In this document: positions 1 through 6,299 of the stretch, piece by piece
Position numbering within the stretch: position 1 is the first letter of the stretch
Layout: the number at the start of each line of letters is the position of its first letter
Assembly: GCA_023456995.1 (NCBI GenBank)
Contig: JAEWNU010000084.1
Location: 1-6,755 of the forward strand
Length of the DNA: 6,755 nucleotides
Origin: Bacillota bacterium
GTDB lineage: Bacteria; Bacillota; Clostridia; Oscillospirales; Ruminococcaceae
Direction of reading: 5' to 3'
Notes under the pieces: model-generated
What the model was told of the DNA's origin: nothing
The model's input: the letters and a program-made list of their open reading frames with translations, nothing else
Database searches by the model: none
Position numbers and translations under genes: made by a program

Positions 1-73
1 ACTGAATAGCTATCTGGAAATATTGCCCTTAAATTACCCATCCATAATAAGCGTAATAAAATAAAATCAAAAA

Positions 74-1342
74 CTATTCATAACGCAATGCTTCGATAGG
101 GTCGAGTTTTGAAGCTTTGTTGGCGGGATAATAACCGAAAAAAACGCCGATGGCCATTGAAAAACTGACAGCAATAAATACGATGCCCGGTGAAGGCCAA
201 CCTGGAAATCCCAACAGCGAAGAACCGGTGAGCCCTAAGGCAGTGCCCAGCGCAACGCCAATAACGCCACCGATCAGGCAGATAATCATTGATTCAACGA
301 TAAACTGTATTTGGATGGCGCTGTTTTTGGCACCAAGAGCCTTGCGCGTGCCAATTTCTCGGGTGCGTTCGGTTACAGAGACTAACATGATATTCATGAC
401 GCCAATGCCGCCGACCAGCAGAGAAATGCCAGCAATAATGCTGATGGCGATGCTCATGGTGTTCATCATGCCGGTCATCTGACCGATCATGCTGTCCATA
501 CTCTCCGCCATCACTATGACATATTTGTTGTTGCGGTAAAAATGGTCGTTAAAATATTTGGCGGTTTGTTCGGCAAAGAGCTTTGAGTTGGTCACTTGGT
601 CGCTACCCTTAATCTGAAGGCCATAGTGCACCCCCTGTGTGCTGCCGGTTATCTGCTTGGCCAGCGTGATGGGGATGAACACCGTCGTTGTAGTGTCGCC
701 CGTCACATTGCTGAGAAAACCCTTGACCTCAAAGTGGTAAACCCCCACGACTGTAAAAGTATAAATGCCCTGATTCAAACGTATTTTAATTTCTTTGCCC
801 AGTGCTTGCTGCATCGGCATTCCGGGGAACAGTTTTTCTACAAAGCGGTCAGAGATAACGGCGGCATACTTCATGCCGCCCACTTCGCGTTCATTTAAAA
901 AATGCCCGGCGATAATGGGAATGTTCTGAATTTTAAGCGCATCGGAATTGGTGCCAACGACCTCACCGCTGGCTTGGTTGCGTCCGTTCATGGCCTGACC
1001 GGAGCCGACACCACTCGAAACCGCCCACGCGGAAACCTTGCCTGAAAATGCTTCAAGATAGGACTCGATCATTTGGTCGGATATTCTGTCGTCATCTTCC
1101 CATTCGTGGGTATAATCGGTGTTGCCGAATTCGTCAGGTTTATCCTGCAGGTAAATTTGAATAGAATTGGCACCCAGATCATTCATTAGGTTCGTTACCG
1201 AGCCGGTCATAGCCTGACCGACCGTGACAATGGCAATGACCGATGAGATGCCGATAATAATGCCCAGCATAGTCAGCAAGGCACGCATTTTGTTGGCTAA
1301 AAGTCCATTGACGGCAAGACGTACATTTTCTCCCAGAAGCAT
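74..1342 (-). CDS. MacB/YknZ-type ABC transporter permease (FtsX family)
   Basis: Membrane subunit of a MacB-type (type VII) ABC exporter, 422 aa from the chosen start. The first helix is at about residues 22-44 (LTMLGIIIGISSVIAIVTVG). A large extracytoplasmic MacB-type core domain follows (about 45-285), then three C-terminal helices at about 295-325, 345-372 and 385-407. The FtsX-family cytoplasmic signature ERTREIGTRKALGA follows the second helix, and the C-terminus PANKASKLDPIEALRYE is typical of MacB/YknZ permeases. The frame is open up to 1381, but the ATG at 1342 is preferred: it has an AGGGGG ribosome binding site about 10 nt upstream, begins MLLGENVRLA as in relatives, and lies one base after the ATPase stop, whereas 1381 would overlap that gene by 38 bp. 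The permease should pair with that ATPase and the adaptor upstream. The substrate cannot be told from sequence; relatives export peptides, toxins or macrolides. Confidence 0.93.
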   Translation of the reverse strand: MLLGENVRLAVNGLLANKMRALLTMLGIIIGISSVIAIVTVGQAMTGSVTNLMNDLGANSIQIYLQDKPDEFGNTDYTHEWEDDDRISDQMIESYLEAFSGKVSAWAVSSGVGSGQAMNGRNQASGEVVGTNSDALKIQNIPIIAGHFLNEREVGGMKYAAVISDRFVEKLFPGMPMQQALGKEIKIRLNQGIYTFTVVGVYHFEVKGFLSNVTGDTTTTVFIPITLAKQITGSTQGVHYGLQIKGSDQVTNSKLFAEQTAKYFNDHFYRNNKYVIVMAESMDSMIGQMTGMMNTMSIAISIIAGISLLVGGIGVMNIMLVSVTERTREIGTRKALGAKNSAIQIQFIVESMIICLIGGVIGVALGTALGLTGSSLLGFPGWPSPGIVFIAVSFSMAIGVFFGYYPANKASKLDPIEALRYE

Positions 1343-1343
1343 G

Positions 1344-2051
1344 TCAGACCGCCCCCTGTTCGTCGTTAATAATCCGGCCATCCGAGAGGGTGATGATGCG
1401 TTGTGTCTCGGCGGCCAGCTCTGGGTTGTGGGTTATCAGCACAATAGTTTTACCTTGATCACGGTGCAGACGATGAAAAATATCCATCACGAGCCGTCCA
1501 GTGGTGGAATCAAGCGCACCGGTAGGCTCATCGGCCAGAATAATGGCGGGGTCGTTGGCCATGGCGCGTGCAATGGCGACGCGCTGCTTCTGACCGCCTG
1601 AAAGCTCGCTGGGCATATGTTTCATTCTGTCGCTCATTTCAACCTGAGCCAGTAGTTCCTTAGCGCGAGCAATCCGTTTTGCGCGGGGCATTCCGCTGTA
1701 AAGCATCGGTAGCTCAACATTGGAAAGCGCGCTGGTGCGGGGAATGAGGTTAAAGGTCTGAAATACAAAGCCTATTTTACGGTTTCTGATTTCAGAAAGC
1801 CGATCGTCTGGCACGTCGCGCATGGGAACACTGTCAAGATGATAGCTGCCCTCGGTTGGGCGGTCGAGTGCGCCAATAATGTTCATCAGCGTGGATTTGC
1901 CTGAACCTGAAGCACCAACAATTGAAACGAATTGCCCCTCCAATACCGTGAGGTCTATGCTCTTTAAGATCGTCAGCTCGTTGGGCTCACCAATGTAAAA
2001 ACGTTTAATAATGCCTCGCATATCGATGATGGCGTTGCGGTTCTGCTCCAT
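1344..2051 (-). CDS. ABC transporter ATP-binding protein (LolD/MacB/YknY type)
   Basis: Cytoplasmic ATPase that drives the neighbouring permease; 235 aa, normal for the LolD/YknY class. All nucleotide-binding motifs are intact: Walker A GASGSGKST at 46-54, Q-loop Gln98 in FVFQTFNLIP, signature LSGGQKQR at 150-157, Walker B IILADE at 170-175 with catalytic Glu175, D-loop GALDS just after, and switch His208 in LITHNPE. Its ATG overlaps the TAA stop of the adaptor gene by one base (TAATG on the minus strand), and its own TGA ends one base before the permease start, so expression is probably coupled by reinitiation. The family uses mechanotransmission: ATP hydrolysis in the cytoplasm moves the permease's outer domain. 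The family assignment is firm; the exact export substrate is not. Confidence 0.96.
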   Translation of the reverse strand: MEQNRNAIIDMRGIIKRFYIGEPNELTILKSIDLTVLEGQFVSIVGASGSGKSTLMNIIGALDRPTEGSYHLDSVPMRDVPDDRLSEIRNRKIGFVFQTFNLIPRTSALSNVELPMLYSGMPRAKRIARAKELLAQVEMSDRMKHMPSELSGGQKQRVAIARAMANDPAIILADEPTGALDSTTGRLVMDIFHRLHRDQGKTIVLITHNPELAAETQRIITLSDGRIINDEQGAV

Positions 2052-3679
2052 TACGCACTCACCACCGATTCAGGAGAAAGGCGAATTGCTGCACCTTGTG
2101 TAATGCTGCTGATATCTGTGATGATAAGGTCGCCCTCTGTCAGTGCGTCGGAGGAGACCTCTATGGCGAAGTCGGTCTCCATGCCGGTTTCAACTGTAAC
2201 GGATTCTGCTATGTAGTTCCCTTTTTCGTCAGCGCGGGCAACGTAGACAATACTGTTACCATTTCCGTCAGTGGATACTGCATCAAAAGGGACTGAAAGC
2301 ACGTCGTCTTTCTTCTCTAGAATAATATTTAGCCTGACATTCATTCCAATGCGAAGCGCACTGTCTGCCGAGGGTAGGGATACATCTGTTTCAAATTCTA
2401 CAGTCCCGCCGCTTTTAGCTGCTGTGTCGCCATTCTCTTTTTTGGCGGCAGCGGGTGCAATACGCAGTACTTTGCCCTCAAATTCACGTTCACCGGTGGC
2501 GTCGCTCTTTATGATGGCGGACATGCCCTCACGCAGTGACGCAATATCATATTCACGTACCGAGGTCTTGACCACGAGTTGCTCAGTATCTTCAATCACA
2601 AACAGCAAGCCGTTTCCGGGCATGCCCTCCAGTGCGTACACGGCGGTGATGGTGCCGGAGATGGGAGCTTTGACAGTAGAATCCGAAAGAGATTTCTGAA
2701 GCTTTTCAAGGCTCAGCCGTTCTTCGGTCATGTCGGCTGAGATACTGTTCATCTCAATGGCATTTTTCAGTTCTACCAGACGACGATTGGCGGCACGTTC
2801 GATTGCTTCCTTGTTTTCGAGCGCGTCGTTATATTTTAGGCGCGCAAGGCTGTAATCCTTGGTGTATTTGGTGACGTCGTCACCATATTTGTCGTTGGTT
2901 TCTTCCCATGCCTTATAAGCGGCGTCATAAGCAGTTTCTTTTACCTGTAAGTTGGCACGGGCTTCGTCAAGACCCTGTCCGGTTTTCTCCGCTTCATTTA
3001 AGGCTTTTTTCGCGCGAGAGAGCTCTATCCGCGCAAGATTCATCGTGCGCTCCAACTTGTTTATGACCTCGTCGGCATATTCCTGCTCGTCCTCGTGGTC
3101 GTCGAGTTCATGCCGCGCATCAGTATAATCGCGCTGGGCGTAGTTGAGCGCTTGTTGTGCATTAATCAGTTCAGAATACTTATCGGTTTTCAGGTCGTCA
3201 AGCAGATTTTGGTAGTCGGCCTGACTATTTGAAAGCGTCAGTTCAGCCTTTTTGATGGCGTTGCTGATTGATGTTTCCTGTATTTTGATAGAGCGCTCCA
3301 GATCAGTGGTATCGAGCTGACAAAGGATATCGCCAGCGACGACTTTGTCGCCTATCTTGACATTGACACCGGTGACCAACCCAGTTTCGGTCGAGTAGAT
3401 GCGGGATGAGGCGTCGCTTTCAACCGTGCCGTTCAGGGTAATGCGGCTTTCAAGACTACCCTTAGAAATTGGGCTAGTCGATACAAAAGGGCGGGAATCC
3501 TTGGGCAAAAACAACTTGAGTGCCAGAGCGCCAACTAACAGCAGTACGATTGCTATGATCCAAATTTTCTTTTTCGGCCTCTTTTTAGTAAAATGTGCAA
3601 TCTCCTTATTCTTGTCCGCCTGGGTGGCGATGTCTTGCTCCCCGCCAGAGACGGGCGCAACCTGATTGATTTCCAACAT
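2051..3679 (-). CDS. Membrane fusion protein (HlyD/MacA/YknX type) of the ABC exporter
   Basis: Periplasmic-adaptor-like subunit of the exporter, 542 aa. The N-terminus (1-38) is cytoplasmic and ends in a Lys/Arg cluster (KKRPKKK), followed by one membrane anchor at about 39-57. The first half of a lipoyl/biotinyl-like domain lies at about 97-123 (GLVTGVNVKIGDKVVAGDILCQLD region). A very long, charged helical hairpin runs about 124-331, then the second lipoyl half (STVKAPISGTITAVYALEGM, from 334), a beta-barrel domain (about 368-455) and a membrane-proximal domain to about 533. Relatives are usually near 380-420 aa; the extra length is mostly in the hairpin. The start has a strong AGGAAAGGA site about 7 nt upstream. 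It is the first gene of the operon, in the X-Y-Z order of B. subtilis yknXYZ. It likely joins permease to envelope and may hold substrate. Confidence 0.9.
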   Translation of the reverse strand: MLEINQVAPVSGGEQDIATQADKNKEIAHFTKKRPKKKIWIIAIVLLLVGALALKLFLPKDSRPFVSTSPISKGSLESRITLNGTVESDASSRIYSTETGLVTGVNVKIGDKVVAGDILCQLDTTDLERSIKIQETSISNAIKKAELTLSNSQADYQNLLDDLKTDKYSELINAQQALNYAQRDYTDARHELDDHEDEQEYADEVINKLERTMNLARIELSRAKKALNEAEKTGQGLDEARANLQVKETAYDAAYKAWEETNDKYGDDVTKYTKDYSLARLKYNDALENKEAIERAANRRLVELKNAIEMNSISADMTEERLSLEKLQKSLSDSTVKAPISGTITAVYALEGMPGNGLLFVIEDTEQLVVKTSVREYDIASLREGMSAIIKSDATGEREFEGKVLRIAPAAAKKENGDTAAKSGGTVEFETDVSLPSADSALRIGMNVRLNIILEKKDDVLSVPFDAVSTDGNGNSIVYVARADEKGNYIAESVTVETGMETDFAIEVSSDALTEGDLIITDISSITQGAAIRLSPESVVSA

Positions 3680-3682
3680 GAT

Positions 3683-3693
3683 ATGTTCCTTTC
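3683..3693 (-). promoter_or_regulatory. Ribosome binding site of the exporter operon
   Basis: On the minus strand an AGGAAAGGA purine run lies about 5-13 nt before the ATG at 3679. It is the strongest translation signal of the export operon and fixes the start of the adaptor gene. Confidence 0.7.
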
Positions 3694-3728
3694 CTGTGTG
3701 CGCCTTGTAGTGCGTATATGTATTAAAT

Positions 3729-3744
3729 CACATAGTACACATAG
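3729..3744. repeat. Tandem CACATAG repeat over the exporter promoter
   Basis: CACATAG occurs twice (3729-3735 and 3738-3744) with a 9-bp period, overlapping both candidate -10 boxes. The first copy also forms a small inverted repeat with TATGT at 3717-3721 (ACATA at 3730-3734, 8-nt spacer). The placement would suit a regulator binding site, but the repeat is short and could be chance. Confidence 0.3.
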
Positions 3745-3771
3745 GATAGCATTTTTCCAAATCAAATGCAA
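3732..3771 (-). promoter_or_regulatory. Candidate vegetative promoter of the exporter operon
   Basis: Two overlapping sigma-A-like arrangements are visible on the minus strand: TTGCAT (3771-3766), 17 nt, TATCCT (3748-3743); and TTGGAA (3760-3755), 17 nt, TACTAT (3737-3732). Both are imperfect (3-4 of 6 matches per box), so which one is used, if either, is uncertain. The location is right: between the terminator of the upstream gene and the adaptor start, giving a leader of about 45-60 nt. Confidence 0.35.
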
Positions 3772-3790
3772 GAGAAGGTGAAAATTTTAT

Positions 3791-3830
3791 GAAAAAAAGA
3801 GCCTATAAAAGCGGCGAGCTTTAATAGGCC
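3791..3830 (-). terminator. Intrinsic terminator of the M23 peptidase gene
   Basis: Arms GCCTATAAAAGC (3801-3812) and GCTTTAATAGGC (3818-3829) pair at 11 of 12 positions around the 5-nt loop GGCGA. On the minus strand the stem is followed at once by TCTTTTTTTC (3800-3791), a classic U-tract. It lies 38 bp after the peptidase stop codon and before the exporter promoter, so it separates the two transcription units. The plus-strand exit (CCTTTCT) is poor, so it acts mainly in one direction. Confidence 0.88.
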
Positions 3831-3867
3831 CTTTCTGGACGTGTATTTTGAATGTGCGCACCCAGTG

Positions 3868-4917
3868 TTAGAGCTGTGGTGCAGCGGCAATCAGTGTCCA
3901 AGGGTTCACATAAACATCAAAAACGGAGGCTGCCCAGTGTAAGTGCGGTCCTGTTGAAAAGCCGGTGGAACCTACTGTTCCAATTTGTTGCCCCTTTTTA
4001 ACCATATCACCGGCTTTAACATCGAGCGAATCCATGTGGTAGTACCAGGTTTTCAATCCCATTCCGTGTTCAATGCAGACGGTGTTGCCAGTGAGCGCTA
4101 TTTTTTCGGCAAAAAGCACCTTGCCATTATTGGCGGCTTTGACCGGTGTTCCGCGATCTGCCGCAATATCAACACCGCCGTGACGATCAGATGGTACGCC
4201 GTTGACAGTACGTAGCATACCGAATTCTGTGGTGATTTCGCCCTCTACCGGCTGGATGAAGCTACCCTCCCATAATGGCGTGGGCTCAAATAGCGCCTTT
4301 TTAGGTTGCACCTTGGCAAAGTATTCGTCGTTGGCTGCAGTATTTTCTATCGTCTCTGAGGTGACGGATTCATCCACCGTTAAATTTTGAGTCTGCCATT
4401 CTTTTGTAAGCAGGTTGATGGCAAACACCTCGTTATAGCCATTGCCTTCAGCCGTCAGAATGTATTCGCCCGGTTCGTAGGAGTATTTCACCGGAAGCAG
4501 GGCCGTGAGATGATCGTCCGCCTTAAAAAACTTAGGTGATTTTCCAAATGGATTCTGGACCTTGATTTTGTCCGCGTTGTCGATGCCATAAGCGGTCAGC
4601 ACTAGATACTCGCCCGGGTAGACGTTGGTGCTTGATATTTCAAAGCCTGCTTTAGCAAATAAGTCATTTTGCGGGGCTTCGGACGAAACGGGGTCGGAAA
4701 TATCGCCGCTGACCTTTACGCCAGAAGCTTCGGGCAAAGCAGAGGATACACTCACCGACATCGGAGGCTTTGAAAGCGATTCGGGCTTTTTTTGCTTATC
4801 AAGTACAATCATGCATAACCATACACTGATATACGACAGCAGAAAAAATAGTGCCGCCGCGGAAAGTAAATATTTCAGCTTCATTTTATCTTCCATTCTG
4901 CCGCTGTGCGCCGGCAT
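3868..4917 (-). CDS. Membrane-anchored M23 (LytM-type) metallopeptidase
   Basis: Probable zinc endopeptidase cutting peptidoglycan cross-links outside the membrane; 349 aa. A short basic N-terminus and one uncleaved helix (about 17-39) anchor it. A Ser/Pro-rich linker (about 44-85) leads to a beta-rich, Ig-like region (about 88-170) containing a YPGEYLVLTA / YEPGEYILTA internal pair, then the M23 domain (about 218-342). Zinc ligands are visible as His246 and Asp250 (HGGVD) and His327 (GPHLHW); His294 (YYHMD) and His325 complete the active site, so unlike degenerate LytM domains it should be active. The start is uncertain: the ATG at 4917 has AAAGG about 11 nt upstream, while the ATG at 4884 (MKLKYLLSA) has a GGAAGA site and would give a typical signal-anchor. 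A terminator follows it. A sporulation role (SpoIIQ-like layout) is possible but unproven. Confidence 0.9.
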   Translation of the reverse strand: MPAHSGRMEDKMKLKYLLSAAALFFLLSYISVWLCMIVLDKQKKPESLSKPPMSVSVSSALPEASGVKVSGDISDPVSSEAPQNDLFAKAGFEISSTNVYPGEYLVLTAYGIDNADKIKVQNPFGKSPKFFKADDHLTALLPVKYSYEPGEYILTAEGNGYNEVFAINLLTKEWQTQNLTVDESVTSETIENTAANDEYFAKVQPKKALFEPTPLWEGSFIQPVEGEITTEFGMLRTVNGVPSDRHGGVDIAADRGTPVKAANNGKVLFAEKIALTGNTVCIEHGMGLKTWYYHMDSLDVKAGDMVKKGQQIGTVGSTGFSTGPHLHWAASVFDVYVNPWTLIAAAPQL

Positions 4918-4935
4918 AAATTTTTAGACCTTTTA

Positions 4936-4987
4936 CTGACCGCACACAGATTAATACTATTCGCGTCGTAATAGTATTAACGGTCAG
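4936..4987. repeat. Interrupted 18-bp inverted repeat upstream of the peptidase gene
   Basis: A perfect 11-bp palindrome, TTAATACTATT (4951-4961) and AATAGTATTAA (4970-4980), surrounds the 8-nt loop CGCGTCGT. It is enclosed by a second perfect pair, CTGACCG (4936-4942) and CGGTCAG (4981-4987). The right arm is continuous, while the left arm carries an 8-nt interruption, CACACAGA (4943-4950). It fills most of the 101-bp gap between the ferritin-like and peptidase genes. Neither side has a U-tract, so it is not a standard terminator. It may be an operator, an mRNA hairpin in the peptidase leader, or a small repeat remnant. Confidence 0.7.
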
Positions 4988-5004
4988 CCGCAGGCAGCAA
5001 TATT

Positions 5005-5037
5005 CAAACGTTGAGCGGTCAACTGCAAAAACGTTTG
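5005..5037. repeat. Nested inverted repeats at the 3' end of the ferritin-like gene
   Basis: CAAACGTT (5005-5012) and AACGTTTG (5030-5037) form a perfect 8-bp pair with a 17-nt loop. Within it GTTGA (5010-5014) and TCAAC (5019-5023) form an alternative short hairpin with loop GCGG. The element spans the TGA stop of the ferritin-like gene. The following minus-strand sequence GTTTGAATATT is only mildly T-rich, so termination here is doubtful. Confidence 0.4.
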
Positions 5038-5741
5038 TATAGTTCGTTTAATATCTTCAGATGATATTCTTCATCCATAACAATGCGCTTCAAAAGCGCG
5101 CGTATGCCCTCGTCATCCACATAATCGACGGCGTTTTTGTGTTCCTCAATAGATGCCTTTTCAGCCTCGATATCCGCCTTGAGCGCATCACCAAGAATTT
5201 TAGAATAGGTTACCATGGTGGGCTGAGCCGTCCACCATGTGCCGGAGTTAGCGTTGGGCGGCATACAGTAAAAATATTTTGGGTCGCTGCCGAGTGACAC
5301 CAACAATTCGCCCAGCAAACGAAGGTGGAACATTTTGCACAGTGCAATGGCCGCCAGCATTTCACGCAGGTCGTCAGCACAGTCGCCAAAGCGTATGGAC
5401 TGGTAGAGGTAGGTCATCATAGCGGTCAGCGCCGATTCACATCCCGCAAAGCTGTTACGGATGATACGGGCGTAACGCTCGTTTTCTGCGCTGGCTTTTG
5501 CTGCAGGGTAGGGCAGCGCCAGGCACAGTCCGTTTGGGCCGCATAATGGCTCATCAGGCACGCTGCCGTTTTCGCTGCTTTGAGCGGCAGCAACGGCGCT
5601 ATCACCACCGGGCGGTGTCGCCTGCAAAAGCGGGGAGAGAGGCGGATTTTGCATGGTCTCGGTCTTTGGGACAATTTGGCTGTCGGGGTCCAGCGGTAAT
5701 GCCGCCCCCTGCCGGCAGGGTTGATAATTACAGTTTGGCAT
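5019..5741 (-). CDS. Ferritin-like (rubrerythrin/coat-associated) domain protein
   Basis: Predicted four-helix ferritin-fold protein, 240 aa. Residues 1-80 are a low-complexity, Pro/Ala/Ser-rich tail starting MPNCNYQPCRQG, with Cys at 4, 9, 67 and 73. The fold covers about 88-238: helix 1 with ESALTAMMTYLYQS (102-115), helix 2 LAAIALCKMFHLRLLGEL (129-146), a GSDPKYFY turn, helix 3 ADIEAEKASIEEHK and helix 4 VMDEEYHLKIL. Helices 3 and 4 keep expected metal ligands (Glu194; Glu224 and His227 of ExxH). In helix 2 the position where I recall Glu in the ExxH of relatives is Lys136 (KMFH), and helix 1 also looks altered, so metal binding is doubtful. The start is supported by AAAGGAG 9 nt upstream. 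Such proteins occur near spore-coat genes in Clostridia, so a coat or redox role is inferred, not shown. Confidence 0.8.
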   Translation of the reverse strand: MPNCNYQPCRQGAALPLDPDSQIVPKTETMQNPPLSPLLQATPPGGDSAVAAAQSSENGSVPDEPLCGPNGLCLALPYPAAKASAENERYARIIRNSFAGCESALTAMMTYLYQSIRFGDCADDLREMLAAIALCKMFHLRLLGELLVSLGSDPKYFYCMPPNANSGTWWTAQPTMVTYSKILGDALKADIEAEKASIEEHKNAVDYVDDEGIRALLKRIVMDEEYHLKILNELYKRFCS

Positions 5742-5841
5742 TGCGGCAAGCTCCTTTCATCCAGCGGCTGTGCATGCCGCGGGCTGTTTATAAAATCCTA
5801 TGCTGCAATGCGAATAAACAATGCCTGTAGTTGCCCTGTAA

Positions 5842-5870
5842 TTGAAAAGATAATAAATTTGTGCTATGGT
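5842..5870 (+). promoter_or_regulatory. Candidate promoter pointing toward luxS, antisense to the small gene
   Basis: TTGAAA (5842-5847), a 17-nt A/T-rich spacer and TATGGT (5865-5870), with an extended -10 TG at 5862-5863, make a good clostridial sigma-A-type pattern. It lies just past the stop codon of the minus-strand small gene. Transcription from it would cross that gene in antisense and could reach luxS about 430 nt away. No plus-strand gene starts nearer. Confidence 0.45.
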
Positions 5871-5877
5871 ATAAAGA

Positions 5878-6174
5878 CTAAATAATAGTATCAAGTTCTG
5901 TCTGCACCTTTCGGTTGATCAGCATTTGTGCCAATATGGCTTGAAGGTTGTCTGTTGTCAGCGAAAATAGGTTAATCAGCGTTTCTACCTCGTATTGGCT
6001 ACGCCCCTGAGTCAGAGTAAGCGCAAGGGTGACAGAGGCCAATAGAACATCCTGGGGGTAAGCCACCACATTTTGCCTCGCGTAGGAATTGAACTTTGAA
6101 TGGGCTTTGTTACTTTGATGTGTATCACCCTGCTCATTCGCTTGTGCCTTAGAGTTTGAGGCTGCGTCACTCAT
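5878..6174 (-). CDS. Small hypothetical protein
   Basis: 98-aa protein of unknown function. The N-terminal third (1-38) is polar and probably disordered, rich in Ser, Asn, Gln and Ala. The rest is predicted helical: LLASVTLALTLTQGRSQYEV (44-63), then ETLINLFSLTTDNLQAILAQ and a charged end. The pattern of a hydrophobic helix, a QGRS turn, an acidic-start helix and a LxxxLAQ end resembles a group of short clostridial proteins of unknown function that I recall (possibly DUF6774), but I cannot confirm this. A GTG at 6186 would add four residues but has no ribosome binding site; the ATG at 6174 has GGTGAG about 5 nt upstream and is preferred. It is divergent from luxS and 136 bp upstream of the ferritin-like gene. 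The helical region is not clearly a membrane segment. Confidence 0.65.
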   Translation of the reverse strand: MSDAASNSKAQANEQGDTHQSNKAHSKFNSYARQNVVAYPQDVLLASVTLALTLTQGRSQYEVETLINLFSLTTDNLQAILAQMLINRKVQTELDTII

Positions 6175-6198
6175 TTTGCTCACCACGCTTTTAATACC

Positions 6199-6204
6199 AT
6201 TATA
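6199..6204 (-). promoter_or_regulatory. Possible -10 box of the small gene
   Basis: A perfect TATAAT reads on the minus strand about 25 nt before the ATG at 6174. The best -35 (TTGTAA, near 6230-6225) is 20 nt away, longer than usual, so support is partial. A very short leader of about 18 nt would just fit the GGTGAG ribosome site. Confidence 0.3.
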
Positions 6205-6291
6205 GATTTTTTCAATTTTAAATATTACAAGCCATAAAGGTTAATATCGGCTGCTATTTAGTCGAGGCGGCAAGAGAAACAATATTTTTAT

Positions 6292-6299
6292 AAAGGAGA
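6292..6299 (+). promoter_or_regulatory. Ribosome binding site of luxS
   Basis: AAAGGAGA ends 6 nt before the ATG at 6306, an excellent match to the 16S rRNA 3' end. It fixes the luxS start. The 5' region from 6187 shows no clear riboswitch; no good -35/-10 pair was found immediately upstream on this strand. Confidence 0.8.

Noticed and set aside
1..73. A terminator after the permease gene
   Set aside because: The region is A/T-rich but no stem with a following U-tract was found; the exporter operon may continue or end outside the window.
2271..2699. 142-codon plus-strand frame opposite the adaptor gene
   Set aside because: Ser/Thr-rich antisense shadow of a well-supported coding gene; no ribosome site or recognisable domain.
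3553..3771. 72-codon minus-strand frame across the start of the adaptor gene
   Set aside because: It covers the adaptor promoter and start region; its Arg-rich composition is typical of an out-of-frame shadow.
3789..3824. An 11-codon plus-strand reading frame (MKKRAYKSGEL) with an AAGGTGA site upstream
   Set aside because: It lies entirely in the intrinsic terminator of the minus-strand peptidase gene; the A-run and hairpin explain the sequence and no plus-strand promoter was evident.
5426..5749. 107-codon minus-strand frame overlapping the ferritin-like gene
   Set aside because: It is an Arg/Pro/Cys-rich shadow of the GC-rich N-terminal part of the ferritin-like gene in another frame, without its own domain features.
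5795..5802. CATAGGAT on the minus strand as a sporulation sigma-E -10 box for the ferritin-like gene
   Set aside because: It matches part of the CATACANT consensus, but no acceptable -35 element lies 13-15 nt upstream, so a promoter call is not supported. The 136-bp gap 5742-5877 otherwise shows only the ribosome site and the plus-strand promoter candidate.
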